Source of the DNA: Deltaproteobacteria bacterium
Lineage (GTDB): Bacteria > Desulfobacterota > Desulfarculia > Adiutricales > Adiutricaceae
DNA: 34,689 nucleotides
Reading direction: 5' to 3'
NCBI GenBank assembly: GCA_031257955.1
Contig: JAIRNQ010000124.1
Location: 1 to 34,689, forward strand
Shown: in pieces, positions 1-12,936 of the stretch
How positions within the stretch are numbered: position 1 is the stretch's first letter
Layout of the letters: every line of letters begins with the position of its first letter
Position numbers and translations under genes: made by a program
Notes under the pieces: model-generated
What the model was told of the DNA's origin: nothing
What the model saw: only the letters and a program-made list of their open reading frames with translations
The model's database searches: none

Positions 1-1900
1 CCTCGCCGCTGCCGATGGCCCAGCCGTATTTGGGGTCGTAACCCTCGTCCCACCAGCCGTCCAGTACCGACAGGTTCAAGACGCCGTTGGCCAAGGCTTT
101 CATGCCCGAGGTGCCGCAGGCTTCCAGGGGACGGCGGGGGTTATTGAGCCAGACGTCGGCCCCGCAGGTGAGCATTGAGGCCAAGTAGATGTTGTAGTTC
201 TCGATGAAGAGGATGCGGTTGTTGAAGCGCTCTTCCCTGGAGAAATGAATGACCCGTTTGATAAAGGCCTTGCCGTCGTTGTCCTGGGGGTGGGCCTTGC
301 CGGCGATGATGATCTGGACCGGCTTTTCGGGGTTGTTGAGGATTTGGGCCAAGCGGTCCGGGTCGGAAAAGAGAAGGGTGGCCCGCTTGTAAGTGGCAAA
401 GCGGCGGGCGAACCCGATGGTCAGGGTGTCCGGGCTAAAGAGTTCCATGGACTTCTGAAGGACGTCGGCCGTGGCCCCCTGGCGCTTGAGCTGGCGGAAA
501 TGGGCCCGGCGGGCGTAGGCCACCAGACGCTCCCGACAGTGGCAGTGGGCCCGCCACAATTCGGAGAGGGGGATCTGGCTGGCGAACTCCCAGATGCGCT
601 TGGGATCGGGCTCGAGGGACCAATCCTGGCCCAGATAGCGGGAGTAGAGCCTGGAGATCTCCCTGGAGGTCCAGGAGGAGGTGTGGATGCCGTTGGTGAC
701 CGAGTCGATGGGCGTGTCCTCCACCGGGGTCTTGGGCCAGATGTTTTGCCACATGTGGCGGCTGACCAGGCCGTGGAGCTTGCTGACTCCGTTGGCGTGG
801 GCCGAAAGGCGCAGCGAGAGGGGAGTGACCCCGAAGGGCTCGCCGTCGTCTCGGGGGTTAACCCGGCCGTAGCCCAAGAGGACCGGCCAGCTGATGCCCA
901 GTTCCTTGGCGTATTCCTCGAAGTAGGCCCGGGCCAGATCCGGGGCGAAGGTGTCGTTGCCGGCCGGTACCGGGGTGTGGGTGGTAAAGACGGTCGAGGC
1001 CCTGACCACTTCCCGGGCGGCGTCAAAAGAAAGGCCGTGGTCCTTGCGCAAGAGGTTAATGCGTTCCAGGGCCGAGAAGGCGCTGTGGCCCTCGTTCATG
1101 TGGACCACGGTCGGGGTGATGCCCATGGCCTTAAGGGCCCGGATCCCGCCCACGCCGAGGACCAATTCCTGGCGAATGCGCATTTCCCGGTCGCCGCCGT
1201 AAAGTTGGCCGGTGGTGCCCCTGATGTCCGGGGGATTCTCGTCCAGATCGGTGTCCAGAAGGTAGAGGGGCACCCGGCCCACCTGAACCTTCCAAACGTA
1301 AATGGCCGCCGACCGTTCCTTGAACTTGACGTAGACCTTGATCGGTTGGCCTTGGGCGTCCAGGACCTGGTTCATGGGCATGGTGTCGAAGGCGTTGGCC
1401 GGGTAAGACTCCATCTGCCAGCCGTCGTTGTTGAGGTACTGCTGGAAGTAGCCTTCCTGGTAGAGGAGGCCCACGGCCACCAGGGGGATATTGACGTCTG
1501 AGGCCGACTTGAGGTGGTCGCCGGCCAGGATGCCCAAACCCCCGGAGTAGATGGGCACGCAGGTGGTCAGGCCAAACTCGGCCGAGAAGTAGGCCACGGT
1601 GGTGGTGTCGGACTCCTGGGGCGGGGCCTTCATGTAAAGGTCAAAGCGGTGGGACAGTTCGTCCAGTTGGGAGAGGAAGCCCGTGTCGACGGCCAGCTCG
1701 TCCAGGCGCTTTTGGTCGACCAGGCCCATCAGCAGGACCGGGTTGTTGCCCGACTCCGACCAAAGTTTGGGGTCGATCCTCTGGAATATGTCTCGCATTT
1801 CCGAGTGCCAGCTGAACATGACATTGTAAGCCATGCGTTTAAGCGGCAGGAGCCTTTCCGGTATCCTGGGGATGACCTTAAATTCCCGTTTGGCCTTCAT
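1..1900 (-). CDS. glgP: Alpha-glucan (glycogen) phosphorylase, partial (C-terminus runs off the left edge)
   Basis: Manual minus-strand translation from ATG at 1900 is open to base 1: MKAKREFKVIPRIPERLLPLKRMAYNVMFSWHSEMRDIFQ...VAYFSAEFGLTTCVPIYSGGLGILAGDHLKSASD...VVHMNEGHSAF...FTTHTPVPAGNDTF...VTNGIHTSSW...IGFARRFATYKRATLLFSD...IIIAGKAHPQD...WLNNPRRPLEACGTSGMKALANGVLNLSVLDGWWDEGYDPKYGWAIGSG. Absent from the ORF track because it has no stop within the window. Confidence 0.95.
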   Translation of the reverse strand, partial: MKAKREFKVIPRIPERLLPLKRMAYNVMFSWHSEMRDIFQRIDPKLWSESGNNPVLLMGLVDQKRLDELAVDTGFLSQLDELSHRFDLYMKAPPQESDTTTVAYFSAEFGLTTCVPIYSGGLGILAGDHLKSASDVNIPLVAVGLLYQEGYFQQYLNNDGWQMESYPANAFDTMPMNQVLDAQGQPIKVYVKFKERSAAIYVWKVQVGRVPLYLLDTDLDENPPDIRGTTGQLYGGDREMRIRQELVLGVGGIRALKAMGITPTVVHMNEGHSAFSALERINLLRKDHGLSFDAAREVVRASTVFTTHTPVPAGNDTFAPDLARAYFEEYAKELGISWPVLLGYGRVNPRDDGEPFGVTPLSLRLSAHANGVSKLHGLVSRHMWQNIWPKTPVEDTPIDSVTNGIHTSSWTSREISRLYSRYLGQDWSLEPDPKRIWEFASQIPLSELWRAHCHCRERLVAYARRAHFRQLKRQGATADVLQKSMELFSPDTLTIGFARRFATYKRATLLFSDPDRLAQILNNPEKPVQIIIAGKAHPQDNDGKAFIKRVIHFSREERFNNRILFIENYNIYLASMLTCGADVWLNNPRRPLEACGTSGMKALANGVLNLSVLDGWWDEGYDPKYGWAIGSGE

Positions 1901-2631
1901 TGTTACTCACCCAAATGAAACCGACGATTATAGTCGGGGTAGGAATGCGGTTCCTGCCTGGCGCCGAATCCGCGTCTGTCAATATGAATCCGCTTCGGGG
2001 CGGGATTTTGTGGTTGCGAGCGTTTGTTTGTTGCAGGCCTTAAAGAAATACGTAGCCCCGCGCCCCCGATTGGGCACCGGGCTGACAGATCTTTTTTTTC
2101 GGCCTTGAAAAGGGGGCGAGGGGCCCCGCCCCAGGGGGATTCCGTCAAGGGGAACGGAATCCATTGTAATCTTTACCGGGCCGGGACTCAACAGAATTGT
2201 CGTTGGACCCTTTGCGGCCGGTAGGTGCCCGGCTTGGTCCGGCTGGCTGGGGGAGAAAAGCCTTGGTGTAGGGCTTTTTAGGGACTGTTGCGGTGATAAT
2301 TTAGCCAAGCCGGCTATGTGGTGAGAACTTGAGTATTAAAGTCTTAAAAATATCACGCTAATAAGATTTCATACGTACCCCATGAAGAATAATAGCATTT
2401 TGACGTGGCTTGGTCAAGCAAAACGCAGCGTAAAAAATCAAATATTTTGGAATCGGTGGGGGTAAGGCCTAGATTTTGGGACATAATTTGGCCATTTTTG
2501 GCGGTTGTGGGGATATTGCCCGGGTTTTTGTCCCGGCCATGGGTTTTAAATTAGTGGACCTCCCCCGGGCCCGGGCCCGGAGTCGCGGGAGGCGGTCGGC
2601 TTGGCTGAGGGGCCCGGGGTATCGGGGGGGG

Positions 2632-3771
2632 TTAGGGTTGGCAGAGGGCCCGGGGGAGGTCGGGGTGGCGGCGGCGGAAGTCGGCGCCCAGGCGGTCGGC
2701 TTGGCCGAGGGCGGCGTGGACCGAGTCTTTGGTGACCGGGAAGGGTTCGGCCTCGACGCCGGAGTTGCCGTCCAGGATACGGCCGGAGATTAGGGAGAGG
2801 TTTTCGGGGCTGGGGTGGAGGCCCATATCGGCAAAGGTCAGCGGCAGCCCCACCCGGCCCATAAAGTCCAGGATGGGGTCGATTGTGGCTGTCTGGGCCC
2901 GTTCCAGGGCCAACTGGAAGAGGATGCCAAAGGCCACCACCTCGCCGTGGTAGAGGCGGGAGGAACCGGGGATTTCGTGGATGCCGGTGTGGAGGGCGTG
3001 GGCCCCGGCGCAGCCGTTGTTCTCGAAGCCCAGGCCGGATAGGAGAATGTTGGCCTCGATTACGTCTTCCACCGCCTCGGTCAGGCGACCGGCGGCCAGA
3101 TCGGCGACGGCGGCCAGGCCCCGGTCCAGAACGGCCCGGTGGCAGGCCTCGGCCACGGCCCGGCCGGCCAGGGTGGGGCGATAGCCGGGACCGACATAGT
3201 TGCGGGTGCCGGAGAGGGCGTTGGCCTGGGCCTCAAAATTGGTGGAGAGGGCGTCGCCGATGCCGGCCACGAATAGGCGGAGAGGGGCCCGGGCGATGAG
3301 GGCCGAGTCGACCAGAACCAAATCCGGGGCGTGGGGAAGGGTCTGGCAGCGCAGGTGGCGGCCGTCCGGGTGGTAGACGACGCCCATGGCGCTGACCGGG
3401 GCGTCGGTCGAAGCCGAGGTTGGGCAGATTATGACCGGTTTTTGGAGAGCGTGGGCGGTCAGTTTGGCGGCATCCAGGGTCTTCCCTCCGCCCAAGCCGC
3501 AAACGGCCCCGGGGCCGATTGGCCCGGCCCGGGCGATGAGGTTGTCTATCTCGGCCAGCGAGCATTCCCCGCCGAACTTATGGAAGATCGCCTTCAGGCC
3601 GGATCCGGCAAAGTGGCCTTCCAGCTCGGCCGAAAGGCCATCGAAAAGAAAGGGGTCGATTACGGCCAGAAGGTTGGGACCGAAGGCCTTGGCCTGGCCG
3701 GGCAGGCCTTTTAGGGCCCCTGGGCCCTGGACGTAACGGAAGGGCGCGCCGAAACCTCGATATGCGCTCAT
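2632..3771 (-). CDS. gldA: Glycerol dehydrogenase-like iron-containing alcohol dehydrogenase
   Basis: Motifs GLGGGKTLDAAK, PTSASTDAPVSAMGVVY, VAGIGDALSTNFEA, ENNGCAGAHALHTGIHEIPGSSRLYHGEVVAFG typical of the GldA family. Confidence 0.85.
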   Translation of the reverse strand: MSAYRGFGAPFRYVQGPGALKGLPGQAKAFGPNLLAVIDPFLFDGLSAELEGHFAGSGLKAIFHKFGGECSLAEIDNLIARAGPIGPGAVCGLGGGKTLDAAKLTAHALQKPVIICPTSASTDAPVSAMGVVYHPDGRHLRCQTLPHAPDLVLVDSALIARAPLRLFVAGIGDALSTNFEAQANALSGTRNYVGPGYRPTLAGRAVAEACHRAVLDRGLAAVADLAAGRLTEAVEDVIEANILLSGLGFENNGCAGAHALHTGIHEIPGSSRLYHGEVVAFGILFQLALERAQTATIDPILDFMGRVGLPLTFADMGLHPSPENLSLISGRILDGNSGVEAEPFPVTKDSVHAALGQADRLGADFRRRHPDLPRALCQP

Positions 3772-3823
3772 TTAATCCAATCCTTAACGACCGACCTTGG
3801 GGGTAGGGGCCGGGTGCCGGCCC

Positions 3824-4594
3824 TCACTGGGGTCGGTATTCGGTGCCAACCCGGCGGCGGATTTCCCGGTAGTCGAAGTGGAGGCGGAAATTTAGTTGGC
3901 TGAATTCGGTCAGTTCCGGCGGGAAGGCCGTGTAGGGGGCGGCCCCGCGCAGGGCCTCCATGGCGGCGAAATCCAAGGCCGAGCTGTTGGAGCTTTCCTC
4001 GACCACGATGGAGAGGATCTGCCCCTCCCGGGAAACGGTCATGACGGCGATGAAGCGGCCGGGCTTAAAGTTGCTCCGGGCTTCCGGGGGGAGTATCCAG
4101 TGCCTGGCCACGGCCGAGCGGACGTAGGTCTCGTAGGACTTAAATTCCGGGGCCGTCTCTTCGAGGCTGACGGTATTGTCGGGCATTTCCGGGAGAGGGG
4201 TCGGGCCCTGGCCGTCGCTTTCCACCAGGTTGGCCGAGGGGGCCATGGGCGGTATGGGCGCCTCCTCCGGAGGCGCCGGCTGGTCGGTTGGGGTCTCCGT
4301 CGGAAGGGCTTCCGGACTAATGGCCTCGGGCGAGGCCCCGGTAGCGGTCGCTGGTTCGGCCTCCGGCCCGTCCGGCGGGCCGGTCAGTTCCAGGGCCAGC
4401 TCGAGGTAGCGTTCCTCGGGCAGCTCAAAGTTTAGATCGGCGTAGCGTTGGCTCAGGCCCAGATGGCCCCAGAGGAGAAAAAAACCCAGGTGTAGGACGG
4501 CGGCCAGGAGAAAAAACAGGGCCAGGCGACCGCGATCGGAGGCGGTGGGTAGGGCCCGCGGCCCATCAAGGTCTGTGGCGAGTGCGTGTCCCAT
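3824..4594 (-). CDS. TonB/TolA-like energy transducer (N-terminal TM helix, Pro-rich linker, TonB_C-like C-terminus)
   Basis: N-terminal hydrophobic segment LALFFLLAAVLHLGFFLLW; Pro/Glu-rich middle; C-terminal YETYVRSAVARHWILPPEAR...IAVMTVSREGQILSIVVEESSNSSALDFAAMEALRGAAPYTAFP. Confidence 0.75.
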   Translation of the reverse strand: MGHALATDLDGPRALPTASDRGRLALFFLLAAVLHLGFFLLWGHLGLSQRYADLNFELPEERYLELALELTGPPDGPEAEPATATGASPEAISPEALPTETPTDQPAPPEEAPIPPMAPSANLVESDGQGPTPLPEMPDNTVSLEETAPEFKSYETYVRSAVARHWILPPEARSNFKPGRFIAVMTVSREGQILSIVVEESSNSSALDFAAMEALRGAAPYTAFPPELTEFSQLNFRLHFDYREIRRRVGTEYRPQ

Positions 4595-4629
4595 TCTGGC
4601 CTTGGCGGATGAGGTTTGGGCCCTTCCCC

Positions 4630-5211
4630 TCAGCGGGAGGGGCCCTCGGGGTTAACCCAAAGGGCGTCGTCGCGTTCGAACCACCAGTCGTCCGGGCCGG
4701 AGGCCAGGATTTCTTGGCAGAGCTTTTGGCCCTCCGGGGTCTTGAGGCGTTTGGTGGCGTAGCCCAGCCAGTCGCCGGCCGGATCGTGGCCGTGGGCTTG
4801 CAGAAGCCTAAGCTCCAGGATCATGTCCAGCTGGTCGGCGTCGGCGGCCAGACGGGCTTCCAAACTTTCCCCGTTTAGCCACTCCTCGTTTAGGCCGCCC
4901 AGCTCGGGGGCGAAAGGGAGACCCTTTATGGCGTCCGAGAAGGCCTCTTTCTCGAGGGCCTTGACATAGCGTTTGTTGACGTAGTTTAGATCCCCGGTTC
5001 GGGCCTCGGCCAGATCGTGGAAGAGGGCCAAGAGAAGTAGCCGCTCCATATTGGCTTGGCCGTTAAGGCGGCCCAGGGCGTAGGCGATGGCCGCCACGCC
5101 AAAGGTGTGCCCGGCCACGTTCTCGGCGCCCCGGCCCAGGAATTGGTAGCCGGTCCTGGGGGCGCGTTTGAGCGAGGCCGCCTCGAAGAGAAAGTCGGAT
5201 AGGCGGCTCAA
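4630..5211 (-). CDS. HD-domain hydrolase (YfbR/HDDC2-like 5'-deoxynucleotidase family)
   Basis: ENVAGHTFGVAAIAYALG...LLLLALFHDLAEARTGD...AADADQLDMILE: H...HD...D arrangement. Confidence 0.75.
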   Translation of the reverse strand: MSRLSDFLFEAASLKRAPRTGYQFLGRGAENVAGHTFGVAAIAYALGRLNGQANMERLLLLALFHDLAEARTGDLNYVNKRYVKALEKEAFSDAIKGLPFAPELGGLNEEWLNGESLEARLAADADQLDMILELRLLQAHGHDPAGDWLGYATKRLKTPEGQKLCQEILASGPDDWWFERDDALWVNPEGPSR

Positions 5212-5321
5212 GGGATCGTCCTTTCCGGCGACCGACCGGGCCGGCCGCGAGTTTTGGTCCTCCCGGCGCTTGGGCCTTTGGCCCGGCGCAAGGGCAAGGT
5301 CGCCTGGCTTTGGGGGCCCCG

Positions 5322-8302
<2,981 letters not shown>

Positions 8303-8303
<1 letters not shown>

Positions 8304-8791
8304 CAGACGGCCTCCATGGCGACGGCGTCCGTCCCGGCGAACCAGCGCAGGGCCAGCTCGTAGGAGCGGGGGCCAAAGCCGGCCACCAGTCCCACGGTCG
8401 CCCCGGCCAGGAAAGAGCGGTGCCTGAAGTCTTCCCGGGCCGCCGGGTTGGTCAGGTGGACCTCGACGACCGGCTTGTCTATGGCCAGAACGGCGTCCCT
8501 CAAGGCCAGGGAGGTGTGGGTATAGGCGGCGGCGTTAAGTATGGCCCCTTGGAAGTCCCGGCCGGCCCGTTGGACGGCCTCGACCAGCTCGCCCTCGTGG
8601 TTGGACTGAAAAAACTCCACCTCCAATCCCATCTCCCGGGCCAGACCGGCCAGCTCGCGGTTTATCTCTTCCAGGCTCTTGTACCCGTAGCGTTCCGGCT
8701 CCCGTTGGCCGAGCAGGTTGAGATTTGGCCCATTTATAACCAAAATTTTATTCAAAAATCTGTTCGAATTTTTATTCGATGTTCTGGTCAT
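8303..8791 (-). CDS. aroQ: Type II 3-dehydroquinate dehydratase
   Basis: KILVINGPNLNLLGQREPERYG...FFQSNHEGELVE...GAILNAAAYTHTSLALRDAV...VEVHLTNPAAREDFRHRSF. The stop overlaps the uvrA start (TGATG). Candidate RBS GAAGGG upstream. Confidence 0.95.
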
Positions 8792-9013
8792 TTAAATCCC
8801 TTCAATGATTTTTTATTTCCTGATAAGATTAATTGGGGATAATTTGGATGTCTTCTTTGGAAGGAGAATCGGCCCCTCCCGACGGCTGGCGCCGCCGGGC
8901 CAAAATCGGTCCAGTCCCGACGGAGGATTATACCACGACTTGGGCCAGGCCCAGATCCCAAGCCCCATATCCCCCATATCCCATATCGGGCCGCCTTTAA
9001 AGCCTGGGGCCTC

Positions 9014-10075
9014 TCAGGCCGGCGGCCATTTGGCCGGCCCGGCCAGGCAAAAGTCGGCCAGGACGATCAGGCACATGGCCTCGGCCACCGGGGCCAGGCG
9101 CGGCGAGAGGCAGGGGTCGTGGCGCCCGCCGGTGGCCACCTTCACCGGCTGGCCTTCGAGATCCACCGAGTCCCCGTCAATGGCGATTGAGGGCGTGGGC
9201 TTGGCGAAGAGTCTGGCCGTGAGCTCCCGTCCCGTGGAAATGCCGCCCAAGACGCCCCCGTGGCGATCGGAGAGGGGTCCCTCGGGACCCATGGGGTCGT
9301 TGGCCTCGGAGCCCAGCATGGCCGAAAGGGCCAAGCCCTCGCCGAATTCTACCGCCCGGACGGCCCCGATGGAAAAGAAGGCCCGGCCCAGCTTGGCCTC
9401 AAGCTTGTCGAAAACCGGATCGCCCCAGCCGACCGGAAGGCCCCGGGCCGAAAGCTCCACCGCCGACCCGATGGAGTCGCCGTCTTTCTTGGCCCCGGCC
9501 ACCGCCGCCTCGGCTTGATCGTAGAGATCCGGGTCCAGAAACCGTAAGGGGTTGCTCTCGGCGAAATCCCAATCCCGCTTTATCGCCCGGACCGGGCCCA
9601 GGGCCAAACTGGCCGCCCGCGCGGTAACCCCCAAGGGTTTTAGCAACGCCCTGGCCACGGCCCCGGCGGCCACCCGGGCCACGGTTTCCCGGCCGCTGGA
9701 GCGCCCGCCGCCCGGCTGCGGGGTCAAGCCGTATTTTTTAAAATAGGTCCAGTCGGCGTGGCCAGGCCGAAAGATCCTGGAGATGGCGGCGTAGTCCCCG
9801 GATCTGGCGTCCCGGTTTCGGATCAACACGGCCAGCGGGGCCCCGTTGGTCAGTCCCCCCTCGGTCAGGCCCGACAATATCTCCGGCTCGTCGCTTTCCT
9901 TTCTGGCCGTGGCGTATGGCGATTGGCCCGGCCGCCGGCGCTCCAGATCCCGTCTTAGATCCTCAAGCCCCAGGGCCAGCCCGGCCGGAAGGCCGTCGAT
10001 GACCACCCCCAAGGCCGGTCCATGGGACTCGCCAAAGGTCATGACCCTAAAGTGTCGGCCAATTAAGCTCCCCAC
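9014..10075 (-). CDS. aroC: Chorismate synthase
   Basis: MTFGESHGPALGVVIDGLPAGL, RRRPGQSPYATARKESD, GRSSGRETVARVAAGAVA, GDSIGSAVE. Confidence 0.96.
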   Translation of the reverse strand: MGSLIGRHFRVMTFGESHGPALGVVIDGLPAGLALGLEDLRRDLERRRPGQSPYATARKESDEPEILSGLTEGGLTNGAPLAVLIRNRDARSGDYAAISRIFRPGHADWTYFKKYGLTPQPGGGRSSGRETVARVAAGAVARALLKPLGVTARAASLALGPVRAIKRDWDFAESNPLRFLDPDLYDQAEAAVAGAKKDGDSIGSAVELSARGLPVGWGDPVFDKLEAKLGRAFFSIGAVRAVEFGEGLALSAMLGSEANDPMGPEGPLSDRHGGVLGGISTGRELTARLFAKPTPSIAIDGDSVDLEGQPVKVATGGRHDPCLSPRLAPVAEAMCLIVLADFCLAGPAKWPPA

Positions 10076-10159
10076 GCCACCACGCTCCTCTCCATGAACC
10101 CTAATCGGGTTCCCGGCTTACGCCCCCGGACCGACCTGACCGAAGGCGGTCGGGCCGGC

Positions 10160-11803
10160 TCAAGCCTCTCGCGCGTCTTTCGACAGCCCCCGGACGGCCT
10201 CCAGGATATCGCCGACCGGGACGGAGGGATCGACGACGCTCTCGCCCGGGGCCTTGAGGGCCACAAACTTTAGCTGGCCCCCGCGGATTTTTTTGTCGAA
10301 GCCCAAAAGCTTGGCCGTCTCGGCGTCCGGGGGCGGGTCCGGGAAGGCGCCGCCGGCCAAGCGGCGACAGACGCCGATGGCGTTTTTGGCCAGCTCCGGG
10401 TCGAAGCCGTGACGATCCCGCGAATAGATAAGGGCCACGGCCAAACCCAGGGCCACGGCCCGCCCATGGCTTAGGTGGGGCGCGTAGAAGCTCTCCACGG
10501 CGTGGCCGTAAGTGTGGCCAAGGTTTAGGACGTCCCTAAGGCCCAGTTCCTCCCGCAGATCCTTGGCCACCAGGTTGGCCTTGTGGCGGGCCGAGTCGTG
10601 GGCGATCTGGGAGAGGAGCAGCAAGTCGCCGGCCAGAACGTTGTTGATTTGCCGGGCGATCATGGCCTGAAGGATAGGGTCGAAGAGAAGGGCCGTTTTG
10701 TAGGCCTCGACCAGCCCTTCGCGCCAGAGCTCGCCCGGAAGGCCGCGCAGGACCAGGGGATCCAGCCAGACCTCCTTGGGCAAATGAAAGAGCCCGACCT
10801 GGTTCTTGGCCCCGGCCAGATTGACGGCGGCCTTGCCGCCGATGGCGGCGTCCACGGCGGCCAGCAGGGTGGTCGGGACGAGGATGAGGTTTAGGCCCCG
10901 GCGGTAGAGGCCGGCGCACAAGGCCCCCAAATCGGTGAGGCTCCCCCCGCCCCGGACCAGCAAATAATCGGAACGGTCCAGCTTGGCTTCGGCCATGGCC
11001 AGAAGGACGTCGGTGGCCTCGGCCAGGGTTTTGGCCTCCTCGCCCCGGTGTTTGGCGTAAACGACCGGCACGTCGGCCAAGGCCCCGTTAAAGGCGTCGG
11101 GCTCGTCCCTAAAGCGGTGGTCCATCAGGACCATGGCCTTGGAGGGTCCGAGAATTTCGCCCAAAAGTTGGGCCGCGCCGGAAGCCGGGGCGTAGGTGCG
11201 GATCAGGCAGGTTTTGCCCTCGGCGGAAAGCTCGAAGGGCTCCTGGTACAAAATAAAGTCCAGGATGTTGTCCCGGACCTTGGAAGGGGAGGGCAAGGCC
11301 GAGAACTCGGCCCCGCATTTGGCGTAGAGACCCAAGCGTTTGGCGTGGAGGGCCTTGAAGGCCACCGGGTCGGCGGCCAGGGGCCGGCAGCCGCGGTTTT
11401 CGTCGTCGACCCTTTCCCAGGCCGCCTCGGCCGGAAGGTTAAGAAAAAACGTGAGGGCGCCTTTAAGTATGTCGCAATTGTATTGGCTTTCGACGATACC
11501 GCCGCCGGTGGCGATGACTTTGGGTTGGTCTTGGCCGTTCAATTTTTTGAGTAAGCCGGTCTCGGTTTGCCGAAAGTAGGCCTCGCCGCTCTCGGCAAAG
11601 ACCTCGCTGACGCTTTTGTTGTGGTACTTGGTCAGCTCGGCGTCCATGTCCACGAAGGGTCGGTTCAGGGACTCGGCCAATAGCCGCCCGACCGTGGATT
11701 TGCCCGAACCCATGAAGCCGGTCAAAAAAATATTTTTTTCCGGGTAGGTTCGGTCGGCCTCCCGGCTCAAAGTGGATATCCCAAATAGTTTATGGTCTTT
11801 CAC
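10160..11803 (-). CDS. aroKB: Fused shikimate kinase / 3-dehydroquinate synthase (AroK-AroB)
   Basis: N-terminal kinase: NIFLTGFMGSGKSTVGRLLAESLNRPFVDMDAEL...ATGGGIV. C-terminal DHQ synthase: RGGGSLTDLGALCAGLYRRGLNLILVPTTLLAAVDAAIGGKAAVNLAGAKNQVGLFHLPKEVWLDP...LNLGHTYGHAVE. Confidence 0.93.
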   Translation of the reverse strand: MKDHKLFGISTLSREADRTYPEKNIFLTGFMGSGKSTVGRLLAESLNRPFVDMDAELTKYHNKSVSEVFAESGEAYFRQTETGLLKKLNGQDQPKVIATGGGIVESQYNCDILKGALTFFLNLPAEAAWERVDDENRGCRPLAADPVAFKALHAKRLGLYAKCGAEFSALPSPSKVRDNILDFILYQEPFELSAEGKTCLIRTYAPASGAAQLLGEILGPSKAMVLMDHRFRDEPDAFNGALADVPVVYAKHRGEEAKTLAEATDVLLAMAEAKLDRSDYLLVRGGGSLTDLGALCAGLYRRGLNLILVPTTLLAAVDAAIGGKAAVNLAGAKNQVGLFHLPKEVWLDPLVLRGLPGELWREGLVEAYKTALLFDPILQAMIARQINNVLAGDLLLLSQIAHDSARHKANLVAKDLREELGLRDVLNLGHTYGHAVESFYAPHLSHGRAVALGLAVALIYSRDRHGFDPELAKNAIGVCRRLAGGAFPDPPPDAETAKLLGFDKKIRGGQLKFVALKAPGESVVDPSVPVGDILEAVRGLSKDAREA

Positions 11804-11903
11804 AAAAATCCCATTCCTGGGGTTGGTCCGCCTTTGGCCGCCCCAACCCCTTTAGCCCCCAGCCCTTTTAGTCTTTGGCTTTGCTGAGTTGGCGGTAGGC
11901 CGG

Positions 11904-12818
11904 CTAACCGCCAGCCCCTTTGGACCCCAGCCCCTTTGGACCCCAGCCCCGTTGGTTCTTGGCTTTGTTCAGTAGCAGTAGGCCGGCCACCAAGCTATCG
12001 TGGAAGACCGAAATGTTCACGTCGTGGCCCGTCCAGATTTTAAAAGAACGATGGGCCTGGTGGGCTAGCATGGCCTGACCGTTTTGGTACGTACCCTCGG
12101 CGTTGTCGGACAGTACCTTGAAGTGGTTCCCCTGCCGGGCGTAGTTGACGTCGATGACCATGGCCCCATCTTTAAGGGGCACCAAGGGCGGCTTGCCGTT
12201 GAACTCGGCGGGGGTGGAGGCCGTGGTGGCGTTAACCAACAGATTGAAGGGCCCGCTTTGCCCAAGCCTCTCCCAAGAGGTGGTCCGTAGTCCGAATCGG
12301 TCGGCCACGACCTCGGCCTTGGCCGGATCCCTGGCCGTCAGGAGGGGTTTATAGCCGCTCCGCTGGAGGGCCACGATGACCGCCTGCGAGACCCCGCCGG
12401 CCCCCAGGACCAGCGCCTTGGTATCTTCCGGGGCCGGGGCCCCGTCGTCCAAGTAGGCGTCCTGGAAGCCCAGGGCGTCGGTGTTGTCGCCGCGAAAGCC
12501 CTTATCGTCCGGAATCAGGGTGTTAACCGAGCCCACCGTCTTGGCCTCTTGCGACAAACCCGTAAGGTGCTCGATTACGGCGATCTTGTGGGGGTTGGTG
12601 ACGTTTAGCCCCAGGAAACCGCGTTTCCAGAGAGAGGCCAAGATTTTGGGAAGCATTTTCCCGGAAAGATTCAGCACTTCATACTTACCCACAAACTGTA
12701 GGCTTTGCAGGGCGGCCAAGTGCATCATGGGGGAGGGCGAGTGGATAACGTTGGGCCCACCCAATAGGCCCAGGTACCATATTGCGGACCGTTCGTTCGA
12801 TTCTGTCCGGCTGCTCAT
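11904..12818 (-). CDS. aroE: Shikimate dehydrogenase
   Basis: LLGGPNVIHSPSPMMHLAAL, GLNVTNPHKIAVIEHL, GSVNTLIPDDKGFRGDNTDALGFQDA, ALVLGAGGVSQAVIVALQRSGY, LLVNATTAS. Confidence 0.92.
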   Translation of the reverse strand: MSSRTESNERSAIWYLGLLGGPNVIHSPSPMMHLAALQSLQFVGKYEVLNLSGKMLPKILASLWKRGFLGLNVTNPHKIAVIEHLTGLSQEAKTVGSVNTLIPDDKGFRGDNTDALGFQDAYLDDGAPAPEDTKALVLGAGGVSQAVIVALQRSGYKPLLTARDPAKAEVVADRFGLRTTSWERLGQSGPFNLLVNATTASTPAEFNGKPPLVPLKDGAMVIDVNYARQGNHFKVLSDNAEGTYQNGQAMLAHQAHRSFKIWTGHDVNISVFHDSLVAGLLLLNKAKNQRGWGPKGLGSKGAGG

Positions 12819-12936
12819 GCTTGCGTCAAGTCCTTTGCTTTAAAAGTTTAAAAAGTTTCACCCGTGCCCAACCCCAACGGCCCGGGGCCGCATGCGGCCC
12901 CGGGCGGCCGCGCCCCCCTTACGGAAGGCTTTTGGC

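Noticed and set aside
245-1501. 418-aa plus-strand ORF
   Set aside because: Antisense to glgP, which translates cleanly on the minus strand. The product is low-complexity Gly/Val/Asp-rich with no recognisable domain, an artefact of GC-rich coding DNA.
1979-2308. 109-aa minus-strand ORF upstream of glgP
   Set aside because: Low-complexity Pro/Ser-rich translation in a spacer with no start context or homology signal.
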